DNA of 64,000 nt from Flavobacteriaceae bacterium UBA1682 (GCA_002320285.1 DCKE01000001.1:124001-188000), one strand, 5' to 3'; shown: positions 35,761 through 46,303, numbered from the stretch's first letter. A program made the numbers and translations. The notes: a model not told the origin generated them from the sequence alone.

Positions 35761-35933
35761 GGCTGAAAACAACTACGACACTATCGCTAATCCTTTAATT
35801 ACAACTGCGTAGAAATTCAAAATTCTATCAAGACAATCCTTTCTTTTAGTAAAAACGCGTAAAAAACAAAATTCTTGACAGGAATTACTAAAAAAAGCGC
35901 TAATCTTGAAACTCTAAAAACTCTATAAAGACT

Positions 35934-36332
35934 ATGGCAGCAAAAATATTTTTCGTGGGATTGACGCTAATGGCAATCAGTTGTAGTTCCTTAAAACAAA
36001 AAGGGGATAAGGATCCGTCTCATTTAGGTACTTGGGTGTTGATCCAACGTTCGGGAGGTTTTACAGGAGCTGTTAAAGATTTTGATAGCAATAAAAAAGA
36101 GAACGTTCTGGTATTGGAGCAACATTTAATGATTAGATTGGAAAACGATCAGAAGCGATCAGAACAAGAATATGTGATTGAGAAAGGGCGTGTCATTGAG
36201 AGTTCAGAACCTCAGGATATTTTAAAAGGAGAATCTTCGATGCCCGAATCGATTTCGCTCAAAGACGGTAAATTGATTTTGCGTGGACAGTGTTATGATT
36301 GTTACACCGACATCTACCAGCGTCTTCCATAA
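35934..36332 (+). CDS. Small lipoprotein, unknown
   Basis: 132 residues with lipobox LMAISC. A beta-rich mature part with LGTWVLIQRSGGFTG resembles small lipocalin-like lipoproteins of Bacteroidota. It is outside the array (174 bases after R7) and followed by a terminator, so it is probably a normal chromosomal gene. Confidence 0.65.
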   Translation: MAAKIFFVGLTLMAISCSSLKQKGDKDPSHLGTWVLIQRSGGFTGAVKDFDSNKKENVLVLEQHLMIRLENDQKRSEQEYVIEKGRVIESSEPQDILKGESSMPESISLKDGKLILRGQCYDCYTDIYQRLP

Positions 36333-36346
36333 GACAGTAAACAGAG

Positions 36347-36386
36347 AACCCGTTTGTACTACAAATACAACGGGTTTTAGTTTTTT
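36347..36386 (+). terminator. Intrinsic terminator
   Basis: aacccgtt-gta/tac-aacgggtt stem followed by a T-rich tract, 15 bases after the lipoprotein stop. Confidence 0.85.
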
Positions 36387-36536
36387 AGAGCGGATTCCTT
36401 TTGGATTTTTTTTAAATAGATTGTTGTGATAAGAGTCTGTTCTAGTATTTATTACCTGTCATTTTTTGAATTTTAACATATATTAAACATATTTTCAGCT
36501 ACCTTCCCTATCTATTTAACTGTTAAAACAAAATTT

Positions 36537-39269
36537 ATGAAAAGAGTTTTGCTTGGGCTTTTATGTATAGGTGCGATGACGTATACTATTCAAGGTTATT
36601 CCCAAAAAGCTGAAATGCCTCAATTCGTTACCACGGTTGAGGGCATAAAAGAATACCGATTGAGCAATGGACTACAGGTATTATTGATACCCGATCCCTC
36701 ACAAAGTAATATGGTTGTCAATATCATTTATCAGGTTGGCTCCAAACATGAAGGTTACGGAGAAAAGGGAATGGCACATTTACTAGAGCACATGCTTTTT
36801 AAGAGTACCAAGAATATGGGTGATATAAAAAAGATGTTATCGGATAAAGGGGGAAATGCCAACGGTACGACTTATTATGACAGAACAAATTATTACGAAA
36901 TCTTTCCGTATTCCGAAGAAAATTTAAAGTGGAGTATTGAAATGGAAGCCGATAGGATGTTAAATGCTACGTTGATTCAATCGGATTTAGACAAAGAATT
37001 TTCTGTGGTGCGCAACGAGTTCGAAATCGGCGAAAACTATCCATCCTCGGTATTGATGGAAAAGGTGGTGTCTGCTGGTTATTTGTGGCATAATTATGGA
37101 AATAGTACGATTGGTTCTAAAGAAGACGTCGAACGGGTGAAGACCTCACAGCTTCGAAAATTCTATGAAAAGTATTATCAGCCCGATAATGCAACTTTAA
37201 TCGTTGCAGGAAAATTTGAAGAGGATAAAGCCCTAAAGTATATCGAGCAATATTTCTCAGTGATACCGAAACCCGCGCGTGTACTGGAAGAGATTTTGAC
37301 GGTAGAACCCGCTCAGGATGGAGAGAAATTAGTGGAATTAAAAAGAGCTGGTGACAGCCAATTTGTTGGGGCAATGTATCATACCGCTTCCTATGCCGAT
37401 AGTGACTATGCGACTTTAGATGTTTTAAGTGAGATACTAACCAACAACCCTTCGGGTTATCTGTATAAAGCCCTGGTAGAAACGCATAAGGCTTCCTCGA
37501 TTTACGCTTATCAACCCGAAGTTCGCGATGCGAGTTTTGTGTATTTTGGATTGCAAGTGCCTATGGATAAAGACCTACAGCAAGTCAAAAACGACCTGAG
37601 ATTGGAGTTGGATAAAGTATCCAAAATCGACTTTACAGATCAGGATGTTGAACGTGCAAAAGCCAAACTGATCAAGCAACTTGAAGACGATAAAAACAAC
37701 ACCATTTCGTATGCGATCAGTTTGACGGAAATCGTTGGTGCTGGAGATTACAGATTGGGACTATTATATCGGGATTATATCGAAAAAATGACCAAAGAAG
37801 AGGTGAAAAGGGTAGCGGAAAACTATTTTAGAACGAATAACCGTACCGTTGGGGTATTTATACCGTCAAAAGATGAAAAGCGAACCAAGGCCAAAGAATT
37901 TTTAAAATCGGATATTGCGGCATTGACTACCGATTATGTAGGTAAGGAACAAGAGGCAGATGCTGCTCCATTTGAATCGTCCATTGCTAATGTGAAAGCA
38001 CATTACAAAGAGGGAAAATTGAGTAATGGATTTAAGTATGCCACGATCGATAAGCAGTTGAAAGGAAATCAGATCAATGCCTCTTTTATGTTGCCAATGG
38101 GGAATAGTAAGGTTTTGGAAAACAAAGGTATGGTGGCAGGTATGATGGCGAATTTACTGAATGCAGGTACAACCACTAAAACCAAAGAACAAATTAAAGA
38201 TCGTTTGAATATATTGAAGTCATCGGTCTATTTCCAATTCAGTGGGCAGAACCTACAGGTGTATGTGAGTAGTTACAACAATACTTTTACCGAAACTATG
38301 GAGATCGTTGGGCAACTGCTGACGGAATCCGTTTTTCCAGAATCGGAGTTGGTGAAGACTAAAAGCTCGTACAAAACCTTTTATGAGGGCATCTTAAACG
38401 ATCCTCAATCCCTGGCTTTTAGAGAAATTGGTCGAATGACGAATCCATATCCAAAAACGAGTATCTTCTATACACCTTCTATACCCGAGGCGATCGAGCA
38501 GGTTGAAGCGGTGACTAGGAGCCAGATAGTGGAGTTTTATAAAACAATTCTCGATGCATCGCAAGGTGCGGGAACGGTTATTGGGCTAGCCGATCAATCG
38601 ACTTTACCGGTACTGCTTGATAAGGTGTTTAAGGGATTGCATTCTCAGATAAAGTATGAAAAAATCCATCCTACTTTCTTTGCAACTTCAAAAATAGATA
38701 AGGACTGGGTAACCGTAGATAAAGAAAACGCGACAGCCACGGGAAGAATAAGTTTTAAGATGGATAATAAATCGGCGGATTATCCGGCTTTATTGATGGC
38801 AAACGAAATCTTGGGTAGTGGCGGTTTTCTAGGAGCTAGAATTCCGATGCGATTGCGAGAGAAGGAAGGAATCAGTTATGGAGCGGGATCCTATGTGTCT
38901 GTTCCTCAAGATAATGATGTAGCGATGTGGGGTTGGTATGCCTTTTTTAATCCAACCAAAAAGAAAGCTGTAGAAAATGCCTTAAAAGAAGAGTTGGCTC
39001 TTGCGATAAAAGATGGATTTACAGCAACTGAATTAAAAGAAAATATCAACAGTTGGAAGGTGTCTCGAAAAACGGACTTGGGTAGTGATGATATGTTATT
39101 ACAATTATCTCAAGACTATTTGCTCAAGGGGCAGTTGTTGGACGACTATGATCAATTGGAACAAAAAGTAGAAAAACTAAGTTTAAAAGAAGTTAATGGT
39201 GCGTTGAAAAAATACGTAAAACCGGAGCAGTTAACGACTATTTACGTGGGTGATTTTACGAAAAAATAA
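36537..39269 (+). CDS. Two-domain M16 zinc peptidase
   Basis: A 910-residue protein with a signal peptide (first 22 residues) and two M16 (insulinase/PqqL-type) halves. The N-terminal half holds the inverted zinc motif HLLEH in GMAHLLEHMLFKSTKN, with the distal Glu in the ...FSVVRNEFE region. The second half (from about 480) lacks the motif, as is normal. Likely a periplasmic peptidase that degrades imported or secreted peptides. A second M16 gene begins at 61333. Confidence 0.88.
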   Translation: MKRVLLGLLCIGAMTYTIQGYSQKAEMPQFVTTVEGIKEYRLSNGLQVLLIPDPSQSNMVVNIIYQVGSKHEGYGEKGMAHLLEHMLFKSTKNMGDIKKMLSDKGGNANGTTYYDRTNYYEIFPYSEENLKWSIEMEADRMLNATLIQSDLDKEFSVVRNEFEIGENYPSSVLMEKVVSAGYLWHNYGNSTIGSKEDVERVKTSQLRKFYEKYYQPDNATLIVAGKFEEDKALKYIEQYFSVIPKPARVLEEILTVEPAQDGEKLVELKRAGDSQFVGAMYHTASYADSDYATLDVLSEILTNNPSGYLYKALVETHKASSIYAYQPEVRDASFVYFGLQVPMDKDLQQVKNDLRLELDKVSKIDFTDQDVERAKAKLIKQLEDDKNNTISYAISLTEIVGAGDYRLGLLYRDYIEKMTKEEVKRVAENYFRTNNRTVGVFIPSKDEKRTKAKEFLKSDIAALTTDYVGKEQEADAAPFESSIANVKAHYKEGKLSNGFKYATIDKQLKGNQINASFMLPMGNSKVLENKGMVAGMMANLLNAGTTTKTKEQIKDRLNILKSSVYFQFSGQNLQVYVSSYNNTFTETMEIVGQLLTESVFPESELVKTKSSYKTFYEGILNDPQSLAFREIGRMTNPYPKTSIFYTPSIPEAIEQVEAVTRSQIVEFYKTILDASQGAGTVIGLADQSTLPVLLDKVFKGLHSQIKYEKIHPTFFATSKIDKDWVTVDKENATATGRISFKMDNKSADYPALLMANEILGSGGFLGARIPMRLREKEGISYGAGSYVSVPQDNDVAMWGWYAFFNPTKKKAVENALKEELALAIKDGFTATELKENINSWKVSRKTDLGSDDMLLQLSQDYLLKGQLLDDYDQLEQKVEKLSLKEVNGALKKYVKPEQLTTIYVGDFTKK

Positions 39270-39340
39270 CGTGTGGACTTGTCGGATAATAATTAGAAGT
39301 TAAAAATCGAAATAGTCTGTACAAGAGACTTTCAAACGAT

Positions 39341-39373
39341 GAGGTCCTCAATATTGGGGACCTCGTTGTTTTT
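39341..39373 (+). terminator. Intrinsic terminator after M16 gene
   Basis: gaggtcc/ggacctc stem with loop tcaatattgg and a following gttgttttt. It lies 71 bases after the stop. Confidence 0.85.
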
Positions 39374-39599
39374 AATAAACACCGAGATCAAAGGGATTTT
39401 TTTCGGTTTTGAAGAGGGCTGGCTTTTGATTGTTAATGCCAAAAAATCAGTAAAATCAGGCAGGATGGAGCCGATTAAATGCCGAATAGCAATTGAAAAC
39501 GGCGATATTCTTTTATTGGTAGACTTTTACTATTATAAGGGAGGGGATAATTAGTTGAAATTGTTTAATTTCGCACTACTGATTTTGAAAAAAAATATA

Positions 39600-42500
39600 A
39601 TGAGCACGAAATTTACAGAATATAAAGGTCTAGATTTGACAAATGTAGCTGCAGAAATGCTGCAGTTTTGGGAAGAACAATCTATATTCGAAAAGAGCAT
39701 TACCACCAGAGAAGGTAATCAACCGTTTGTGTTTTTTGAGGGACCTCCTTCTGCTAACGGAAAACCGGGTATTCACCACGTAATGGCTCGTGCGATAAAA
39801 GATATTTTTTGCCGTTATAAAACCCAAAAGGGATTTCAAGTAAAGCGTAAAGCCGGTTGGGATACCCACGGTTTACCGGTAGAATTGGGAACTGAAAAGG
39901 AATTGGGAATCACCAAAGAAGACATCGGAACGAAAATTTCCATTGAAGAATATAACGAGGCTTGTAAGAAAACGGTAATGCGCTATACCGATTTATGGAA
40001 CGAATTGACCGTGCAAATGGGATATTGGGTTGATATGGAAGATCCGTATGTGACTTATAAATCCAAATACATGGAAACCGTTTGGTGGTTGCTAAAGCAA
40101 ATTTACGACAAGGATTTGATGTATAAGGGCTATACGATTCAACCTTACTCTCCTAAAGCGGGTACGGGTTTATCGACTCATGAGGTCAATCAACCGGGAA
40201 GTTATAGAGAGGTAACGGATACTACGATTGTAGCACAGTTCTTGGCGAAGGAAGATAATTTACCAGAGTTTTTAAAGGGGTACGGGGCTATACATTTCTT
40301 GGCATGGACTACAACCCCATGGACATTACCGTCCAATACCGCTTTGACAGTTGGACCAAAAATCGACTATGTATTGGTGAAGACTTTCAATCAATATACA
40401 TTTGAACCGATTCAGGTGATTTTGGCCAAGGCCTTAGTTGGAAAACAATTTGCGGGTAAATACACCGCTGTTGCGACAGTTGAAGAACTTGCAGCTTACA
40501 CCGCTAACGATAAAAAGATACCGTATTTCGAGATTAAGGAATTTAAGGGGATTGATTTAGTAGGTACAACCTACGAGCAATTGATGGCCTATACTTTACC
40601 GTATCAAAATCCAGAAAATGCCTTTAGAGTCATTGCTGGAGACTTTGTAACCACGGAAGATGGAACGGGTATTGTACATACCGCTCCTACATTTGGAGCA
40701 GATGATGCTCGTGTTGCTAAAGAAGCGATTCCAGAAGTACCGCCGATGCTGATCTTGGATGAGCAAGAAAACGCAGTGCCTTTGGTCGACTTACAAGGAC
40801 GTTTTGTTAGTGCTATGGGAGATATGGCGGGCAAATATGTGAAAAACGAATATTATGATGACGGTCAAGCTCCGGAACGTTCGGTAGACGTGGAGATTGC
40901 CATTCGATTAAAAGAAGAAAACAAAGCTTTTAAAGTAGAGAAATATGTCCACAGTTACCCACATTGTTGGAGAACGGACAAACCGATTTTATACTATCCA
41001 TTGGACTCTTGGTTTATTAAAGTAACGGAGATCAAGGACCGTATGTTTGACTTAAACGAAACGATCAATTGGAAACCGAAATCCACAGGTGAAGGCCGTT
41101 TTGGAAACTGGTTGAAAAATGCGAACGATTGGAATTTATCCAGATCGCGTTATTGGGGAATCCCGTTGCCAATCTGGAGAACAGAAGACAAGTCTGAAGA
41201 GATCATCATTGGTTCTGTTGAGGAATTGATGAAGGAGATCAACAAATCTATGGAAGCGGGTATACAGCAGGGCAATCCATTTGAGGGCTTTGAAGTTGGT
41301 AATATGTCTGAAGAAAACTACGATTTGGTCGACTTGCATAAAAATGTGGTAGATAAAATTATCTTGGTTTCTGCATCGGGCAAACCGATGGAGCGCGAGA
41401 GTGATTTGATCGATGTATGGTTTGATTCGGGATCCATGCCTTATGCGCAATGGCATTATCCGTTTGAGAACAAAGAGATGATCGATGACAACAAAGCTTT
41501 TCCAGCAGATTTCATCGCAGAGGGAGTAGATCAGACCAGAGGTTGGTTCTATACCTTACACGCGATTTCCACTTTGGTTTTTGATACCAACGCCTATAAA
41601 AACGTCATGTCAAACGGTTTGGTATTAGATAAAAACGGACAGAAAATGTCTAAACGCTGGGGTAATGCTGTTGATCCGTTTGAGACTTTGCAAACCTATG
41701 GTCCGGATGCGACACGTTGGTATATGATTTCCAATGCAAACCCGTGGGACAACTTAAAGTTCGATGTAGACGGTATTGCTGAGGTCAGAAGAAAGTTTTT
41801 TGGAACCTTATACAATACGTATTCATTCTTTTCGCTTTATGCTAATATAGACGGTTTTAATTATAGTGAAGCTGAAGTGCCTTTAGAGCAACGTCCGGAA
41901 ATCGACCGTTGGATCTTATCGGAACTGCATACGTTAATAAAAAATGTGGATGCCTTCTATGCCGATTACGAACCGACTAGAGCAGCTCGGGCTATATCAG
42001 ACTTCGTACAGGAAAATTTAAGTAACTGGTATGTGCGTTTATGTAGAAGAAGATTCTGGAAAGGCGAATACGCGACAGATAAAATAGCCGCTTATCAGAC
42101 TCTATATACGTGTTTGACGACCGTAGCTAAATTATCAGCGCCAATCGCACCGTTTTTTATGGACAAGCTTTACAAAGACTTAACACAAACTACCGCTAAG
42201 GAATCTTTCGAATCGGTACATTTGGCAGAGTTTCCTAAATACGATGAGTCGTTTATCGATAAGAGTTTAGAGAGTAAAATGGAAAAAGCACAGACGGTTT
42301 CGTCTTTGGTTTTATCCCTGCGTAAAAAAGAGATGATCAAGGTGCGTCAGCCGTTGCAAAAAGTGATGATTCCCGTGCTGGATGAATTGCAAAGACAGGA
42401 GTTACTAGCTGTGTCTGACTTGATTATGGCTGAGGTGAATGTGAAAGAAGTGGAATTGATTGACGATGCTTCCGGGGTATTGGTCAAACAAATCAAGCCA

Positions 42501-43001
42501 AACTTCAAAACCTTAGGTCCGCGCTTCGGTAAAGATATGGGATTGATTGCTAGTAAGATACAGGCTTTTACGCCAAATCAGATTTCTGAAATTGAAAAAA
42601 ACGGAAATATTTGTGTACAATTAGCAGAAAATAGTATTATATTAACACTCTCGGACGTCGAAATTACGTCTCAAGATATCGAAGGTTGGTTAGTTGCTAA
42701 TTCCGATGGAATTACTGTTGCCCTAGATATTACGATTACAGAAGAGCTTCGTAAAGAAGGTATCGCGAGAGAATTGATCAATCGTATCCAAAATCTGCGT
42801 AAAGACGCTGGATTAGAAGTTACCGATAAGATCAAAGTGGTTTTACAGGATCAGGCAGTGATTAAAGACGCTGTTTTGGCCAATGAGAACTACATCAAGT
42901 CAGAGACCTTAACACATACACTGGAATTCGTATCAGAAGTTTTAGATGGTGTGGAAATTGAATTTGACGAACTTAAAACTAGAGTATTAATTTTAAAATA
43001 A
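39600..43001 (+). CDS. ileS: Isoleucyl-tRNA synthetase
   Basis: I choose ATG at 39600 (1133 residues, MSTKFTEYKGLDL) over the longer frame from 39555. Class I aminoacyl-tRNA synthetase: the HIGH motif is PSANGKPGIHH and the KMSKS motif is QKMSKRWGN. The editing CP1 domain and the anticodon-binding end are present, and length matches the eukaryote-like IleRS form found in Bacteroidota. The TraR/DksA-like and lspA genes follow in the same direction. Confidence 0.95.
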   Translation: MSTKFTEYKGLDLTNVAAEMLQFWEEQSIFEKSITTREGNQPFVFFEGPPSANGKPGIHHVMARAIKDIFCRYKTQKGFQVKRKAGWDTHGLPVELGTEKELGITKEDIGTKISIEEYNEACKKTVMRYTDLWNELTVQMGYWVDMEDPYVTYKSKYMETVWWLLKQIYDKDLMYKGYTIQPYSPKAGTGLSTHEVNQPGSYREVTDTTIVAQFLAKEDNLPEFLKGYGAIHFLAWTTTPWTLPSNTALTVGPKIDYVLVKTFNQYTFEPIQVILAKALVGKQFAGKYTAVATVEELAAYTANDKKIPYFEIKEFKGIDLVGTTYEQLMAYTLPYQNPENAFRVIAGDFVTTEDGTGIVHTAPTFGADDARVAKEAIPEVPPMLILDEQENAVPLVDLQGRFVSAMGDMAGKYVKNEYYDDGQAPERSVDVEIAIRLKEENKAFKVEKYVHSYPHCWRTDKPILYYPLDSWFIKVTEIKDRMFDLNETINWKPKSTGEGRFGNWLKNANDWNLSRSRYWGIPLPIWRTEDKSEEIIIGSVEELMKEINKSMEAGIQQGNPFEGFEVGNMSEENYDLVDLHKNVVDKIILVSASGKPMERESDLIDVWFDSGSMPYAQWHYPFENKEMIDDNKAFPADFIAEGVDQTRGWFYTLHAISTLVFDTNAYKNVMSNGLVLDKNGQKMSKRWGNAVDPFETLQTYGPDATRWYMISNANPWDNLKFDVDGIAEVRRKFFGTLYNTYSFFSLYANIDGFNYSEAEVPLEQRPEIDRWILSELHTLIKNVDAFYADYEPTRAARAISDFVQENLSNWYVRLCRRRFWKGEYATDKIAAYQTLYTCLTTVAKLSAPIAPFFMDKLYKDLTQTTAKESFESVHLAEFPKYDESFIDKSLESKMEKAQTVSSLVLSLRKKEMIKVRQPLQKVMIPVLDELQRQELLAVSDLIMAEVNVKEVELIDDASGVLVKQIKPNFKTLGPRFGKDMGLIASKIQAFTPNQISEIEKNGNICVQLAENSIILTLSDVEITSQDIEGWLVANSDGITVALDITITEELRKEGIARELINRIQNLRKDAGLEVTDKIKVVLQDQAVIKDAVLANENYIKSETLTHTLEFVSEVLDGVEIEFDELKTRVLILK

Positions 43002-43008
43002 GCATGTT

Positions 43009-43389
43009 ATGATAGGAGAAAATATCCGTTACTCTGATGCTGATTTGACAGAATTCAAAGAATTAATTTTGAAAAAGATCGAAAAGGCGCAAGCTGATTT
43101 GGAACTGATCAAAAGTGCCTACATGAACGATTTAAACAACGGAACCGATGATACATCGCCGACGTTTAAGGCTTTCGAAGAAGGAAGTGAAACCATGTCG
43201 AAAGAAGCAAACTCTCAATTGGCGATCCGTCAAGAGAAGTTTATTAGAGATTTGAAAAATGCGTTGATCCGCATTGAAAACAAAACCTATGGAATCTGTA
43301 AGGTGACTGGGAAATTGATCAACAAAGAACGATTGAAGTTGGTGCCACACGCTACGATGAGTATCGAGGCAAAAAACCTACAACGATAA
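43009..43389 (+). CDS. TraR/DksA-family protein
   Basis: 126 residues: an N-terminal coiled-coil part and the end of a DksA-type C4 domain (KTYGICKVTGKLINKERL). Only one of the usual four zinc cysteines remains, which is common for the Bacteroidota form. Members bind RNA polymerase in the secondary channel and adjust transcription. It starts 8 bases after ileS and ends before a terminator, so both are probably one unit. Confidence 0.85.
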   Translation: MIGENIRYSDADLTEFKELILKKIEKAQADLELIKSAYMNDLNNGTDDTSPTFKAFEEGSETMSKEANSQLAIRQEKFIRDLKNALIRIENKTYGICKVTGKLINKERLKLVPHATMSIEAKNLQR

Positions 43390-43400
43390 ACTTGAAAATA

Positions 43401-43431
43401 AAAAACGCTCTATATTAAGAGCGTTTTTTTT
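43401..43431 (+). terminator. Intrinsic terminator
   Basis: aacgctct/agagcgtt stem with a 6-base loop and eight or nine T's. Confidence 0.92.
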
Positions 43432-43450
43432 ATCTCTCAGAATAATAATT

Positions 43451-43458
43451 TACATTTG
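43451..43458 (+). promoter_or_regulatory. Bacteroidota -7 element for lspA (TACATTTG)
   Basis: TACATTTG matches TAnnTTTG and lies 17 bases before the lspA ATG, directly after a terminator. Confidence 0.55.
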
Positions 43459-43475
43459 TTGCCAAATCATAAAAA

Positions 43476-44069
43476 ATGACACTTAAAAAAGCTTCGTTGC
43501 TAGTGATCGCTGTTCTTTTGATAGATCAATGGTCTAAGATATATATCAAAACTAATTTTCTACTCGATGAAGAGGTTTTTGTTTGGGACTGGTTCCGTAT
43601 TCATTTTATTGAAAATGAAGGGATGGCATGGGGCGTAGAGCTTCCGGGTGCTTATGGGAAACTGTTTTTGACCTTGTTTCGAATCGTTGCTGTAGGCGGT
43701 ATCGGATACTGGTTATACGATGCGGTTAAAAAACAAGCATCATCCTTTATGATTGTTGCGGTTGCTTTGATATTGGCAGGAGCTGTTGGGAATATTATTG
43801 ATTCGGTGTTTTACGGGGTAATATTTAATGAGAGTCATCATGAAGTAGCGACACTTTTCTCCGATCAACCTTATGGAACCTGGTTTCATGGAAGAGTGGT
43901 TGATATGTTCTACTTTCCGATATGGAAGGGATACCTACCTACTTGGTTGCCGATTTGGGGAGGAAAGTACTTTACCTTCTTTAATGCAATTTTTAACGTA
44001 GCTGATGCAGCCATTTCGATTGGTGTAGGGATTTTGATTGCATTCAATAAACGCGCTTTTAAAAAATAA
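43476..44069 (+). CDS. lspA: Lipoprotein signal peptidase II
   Basis: A 197-residue inner-membrane aspartyl protease that cuts lipoprotein signal peptides. Four TM segments are visible. The two catalytic Asp motifs are GNIIDSVFYG and FNVADAAISIG. There is a longer loop between them than in E. coli, as in other Bacteroidota. Many lipoproteins in this window would be its substrates. A strong terminator follows. Confidence 0.94.
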   Translation: MTLKKASLLVIAVLLIDQWSKIYIKTNFLLDEEVFVWDWFRIHFIENEGMAWGVELPGAYGKLFLTLFRIVAVGGIGYWLYDAVKKQASSFMIVAVALILAGAVGNIIDSVFYGVIFNESHHEVATLFSDQPYGTWFHGRVVDMFYFPIWKGYLPTWLPIWGGKYFTFFNAIFNVADAAISIGVGILIAFNKRAFKK

Positions 44070-44091
44070 ACGCTGTTCGTTATAAAGTAAA

Positions 44092-44131
44092 AACAACCCC
44101 GTTCGGTCTTGACCAAACGGGGTTGTTTTTT
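44092..44131 (+). terminator. Intrinsic terminator after lspA
   Basis: aacaaccccgtt/aacggggttgtt, 12-bp stem with an inner ggt/acc, then a T-run. Confidence 0.92.
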
Positions 44132-44331
44132 GGGGACAATAATCTTTTAAAAGAGTGTCCTTATAAAAATAGTAATCCGTGTATGCTAGTATGGTTTGCC
44201 ATTTATTAAAAAGCGTTAAATACGTGTTTTATTATTAATTTATCGGAGCTTTTTAATATGGATTAGAGGTTTAATTAAAGGGGCTTTTATCATCGACTTG
44301 AAGAAAATGACGATTAGAAACAAAACACGGA

Positions 44332-44366
44332 TAATAAAAAATGGCTGGAATCTCTTCCAACCACTT
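44332..44366 (-). terminator. Intrinsic terminator for the minus-strand lipoprotein gene
   Basis: tggctggaa/ttccaacca with a short tctc loop (one G-U type pair) and a T-run on the minus strand, about 40 bases after the stop at 44408. Confidence 0.8.
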
Positions 44367-44407
44367 TCAGGGAAACTAGTTTATCGTTAGGTCGATCTAG
44401 AAGGGAA

Positions 44408-44638
44408 TTAATCTCTGCGATCGTGTTTTCTGTGTTTATCGTGTTTTTTCGGTTTGTGGTGTTTGTTTTTATACTTGTTGTTGTGTTTGTTGTGTTGTGG
44501 ATGGGATTCCTGAACGATGACAACGGGTCTTCTTCCTCTGTGATGAGAGGTTTCGTGTACCACACAACTACTGAATCCGATGCTGGCCAAGACCACTACG
44601 ATTAATAAACGCGAATTATTTAGAATAAAATTTTTCAT
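44408..44638 (-). CDS. Small His/Lys-rich lipoprotein
   Basis: 76 residues. The N-terminal signal ends in lipobox GFSSC. The tail is dominated by His, Lys and Asn (HNKHNNKYKNKHHKPKKHDK), suggesting metal or polyanion binding. Such short basic lipoproteins are common in Flavobacteria and have no known function. Confidence 0.7.
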   Translation of the reverse strand: MKNFILNNSRLLIVVVLASIGFSSCVVHETSHHRGRRPVVIVQESHPQHNKHNNKYKNKHHKPKKHDKHRKHDRRD

Positions 44639-44772
44639 AGCTAGCTGATATTTGTTGTTTTATCGGTCATCTGATATTTCCTTTACGGGATCGCTCTTTA
44701 CTTTAAAACCTTTGCGATAGGGAAATCAGTGACCTTCTACAGGCTTCTATTCAATAGCTGTGCCAGAATTTA

Positions 44773-45336
44773 TTAAAAAGCGTAAATCGTATGGGGAGTT
44801 AAGCAGTAATCCAGTGGAATATCAGTATCAACAGTATCATTTATAGACTCTTCGTTGTCAAACAGGCTAAGTCCAACTTTAACAGTTTCGGGTTTGCAGT
44901 TCAGGAGGAAGCGATCGTAGAATCCTTTCCCATATCCCACTCTGTGACCCAGGTTGTCAAAAGCCAATAATGGAATAAACACCACATCGATTTGATGATC
45001 TGAAATTTGGATACCACCTACGGGTTCGGGTATGTTGTAGGCGTTTTTCTGGATACGGGTATTATCGGTTAAAAGATAATGTGTCATCGATCCATCGGAA
45101 AAATCGGATTTCGAAATGACGATGTTTTTATCTTTGCCCGCTAAGATATGCAGTAAATACTCGGTATTGATTTCCTTTTTTTCTTCAATAGAAAGAAAAA
45201 TATGGTAGTTAGAATAATTCCAGATCGGCATGTCTAAAGACCGATTGGCTAACTGCAAGCTGAGTTGATCAATTTCTGCGGTTGACAGCGCGTTGCGCAA
45301 CGCTTGATATTTTTGGCGCAATTCTTTTTTAGTCAT
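44773..45336 (-). CDS. ygfA: 5-formyltetrahydrofolate cyclo-ligase
   Basis: A 187-residue enzyme converting 5-formyl-THF to 5,10-methenyl-THF with ATP. The diagnostic GYGKGFYDRFL phosphate/folate-site motif and FIPLLAFDNLGHRVG precede the C-terminal DIPLDYCLTP. The start overlaps the upstream desuccinylase-like gene by 8 bases, so they are coupled. Confidence 0.9.
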   Translation of the reverse strand: MTKKELRQKYQALRNALSTAEIDQLSLQLANRSLDMPIWNYSNYHIFLSIEEKKEINTEYLLHILAGKDKNIVISKSDFSDGSMTHYLLTDNTRIQKNAYNIPEPVGGIQISDHQIDVVFIPLLAFDNLGHRVGYGKGFYDRFLLNCKPETVKVGLSLFDNEESINDTVDTDIPLDYCLTPHTIYAF

Positions 45337-46303
45337 GTTCTAAGAGTGATGTAGATAAATGAAAAATGGCATCGCCCTGATATACGATCGATGCATCGTT
45401 GGTATTGATGATATATCCTGAGGAAGGCGCTTTGACCGGTTGTTCTCCTTTTCCGTATGGATCGGAGATAATGGCCAATACATTTCCTTTATGCACATAA
45501 CTTCCAATGGCGGTATGATTGTGGAACAAGCCCGAGTTTTTGGCGCGAACCCAGTTGGATTTTGCGATATAACATATTTTATCATCGGCAACTGGAACGC
45601 TAAGATTATTGCGTAACATACCGAGGTAATCGAGAAAGCGAATGGTGCCAGCTACCCCCATATCGGATACAGATCGGTTGATGTCCATTGATTTTCCTCC
45701 TTCAAAAAGCAACATCTTAACGTTTCTTTTGGCGCAGGCACTTCTAAAAGACCCGGTGATATAATTCGAATACAGCACAAAAGGAGCGTGAAAAACACCG
45801 GCTAATTCGTCGAGTTCCTTACTGCCTGGTGCAATGCGGATCTGCGGTGCATTAAAACGGCTGGCACCACCAGCATGGAAGTCAATAGCATAATCGACTA
45901 AGGGCAAGATGTGTTTAACCAAATAATGCGCAAATTGGCTGGCCAACGAACCGACTTTACTGCCGGGGAACACTCTATTCAGATCTCTTCCATCTGGAAA
46001 TTCACGGGTTTTGTTAATAAAACCAAAGATATTAATCACCGGAATACAGATGATGGTTCCCGTTTTTGGAATGTTGATTTTTTTATGAATCAATTGACGC
46101 ACGATATCGATGCCGTTTAACTCATCACCGTGGATACCAGCGGATAACAGCACCGTTGGCCCTTCTGTTTTGGAGCGCGAAACGATGATGGGAACCTTTA
46201 ATCGCGTTGCCGTGTGAAACTTGGCGATTTCCAAATTGATCGTTTTGGTTTCCCCAGGCGCTATTTTTTCATCTAAAATTTCAATTATTCTGGAATTTCT
46301 CAT
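45329..46303 (-). CDS. Succinylglutamate desuccinylase/aspartoacylase family protein
   Basis: A 324-residue M14-like zinc hydrolase. Zinc and substrate motifs are visible: GIHGDELNGID (His, Glu), DLNRVFPG, and DFHAGG (His). The N-terminal 40 residues and a C-terminal biotinyl-lipoyl-like domain (about 230-320) fit the AspA/AstE subfamily found in Flavobacteria. The amide substrate is unknown. Confidence 0.85.
   Translation of the reverse strand: MRNSRIIEILDEKIAPGETKTINLEIAKFHTATRLKVPIIVSRSKTEGPTVLLSAGIHGDELNGIDIVRQLIHKKINIPKTGTIICIPVINIFGFINKTREFPDGRDLNRVFPGSKVGSLASQFAHYLVKHILPLVDYAIDFHAGGASRFNAPQIRIAPGSKELDELAGVFHAPFVLYSNYITGSFRSACAKRNVKMLLFEGGKSMDINRSVSDMGVAGTIRFLDYLGMLRNNLSVPVADDKICYIAKSNWVRAKNSGLFHNHTAIGSYVHKGNVLAIISDPYGKGEQPVKAPSSGYIINTNDASIVYQGDAIFHLSTSLLEHD

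Noticed and set aside
39339..39554. A 71-codon ORF between the M16 gene and ileS
   Set aside because: It begins inside an intrinsic terminator and has no signal, domain or plausible neighbour pairing; more likely leader DNA of ileS.
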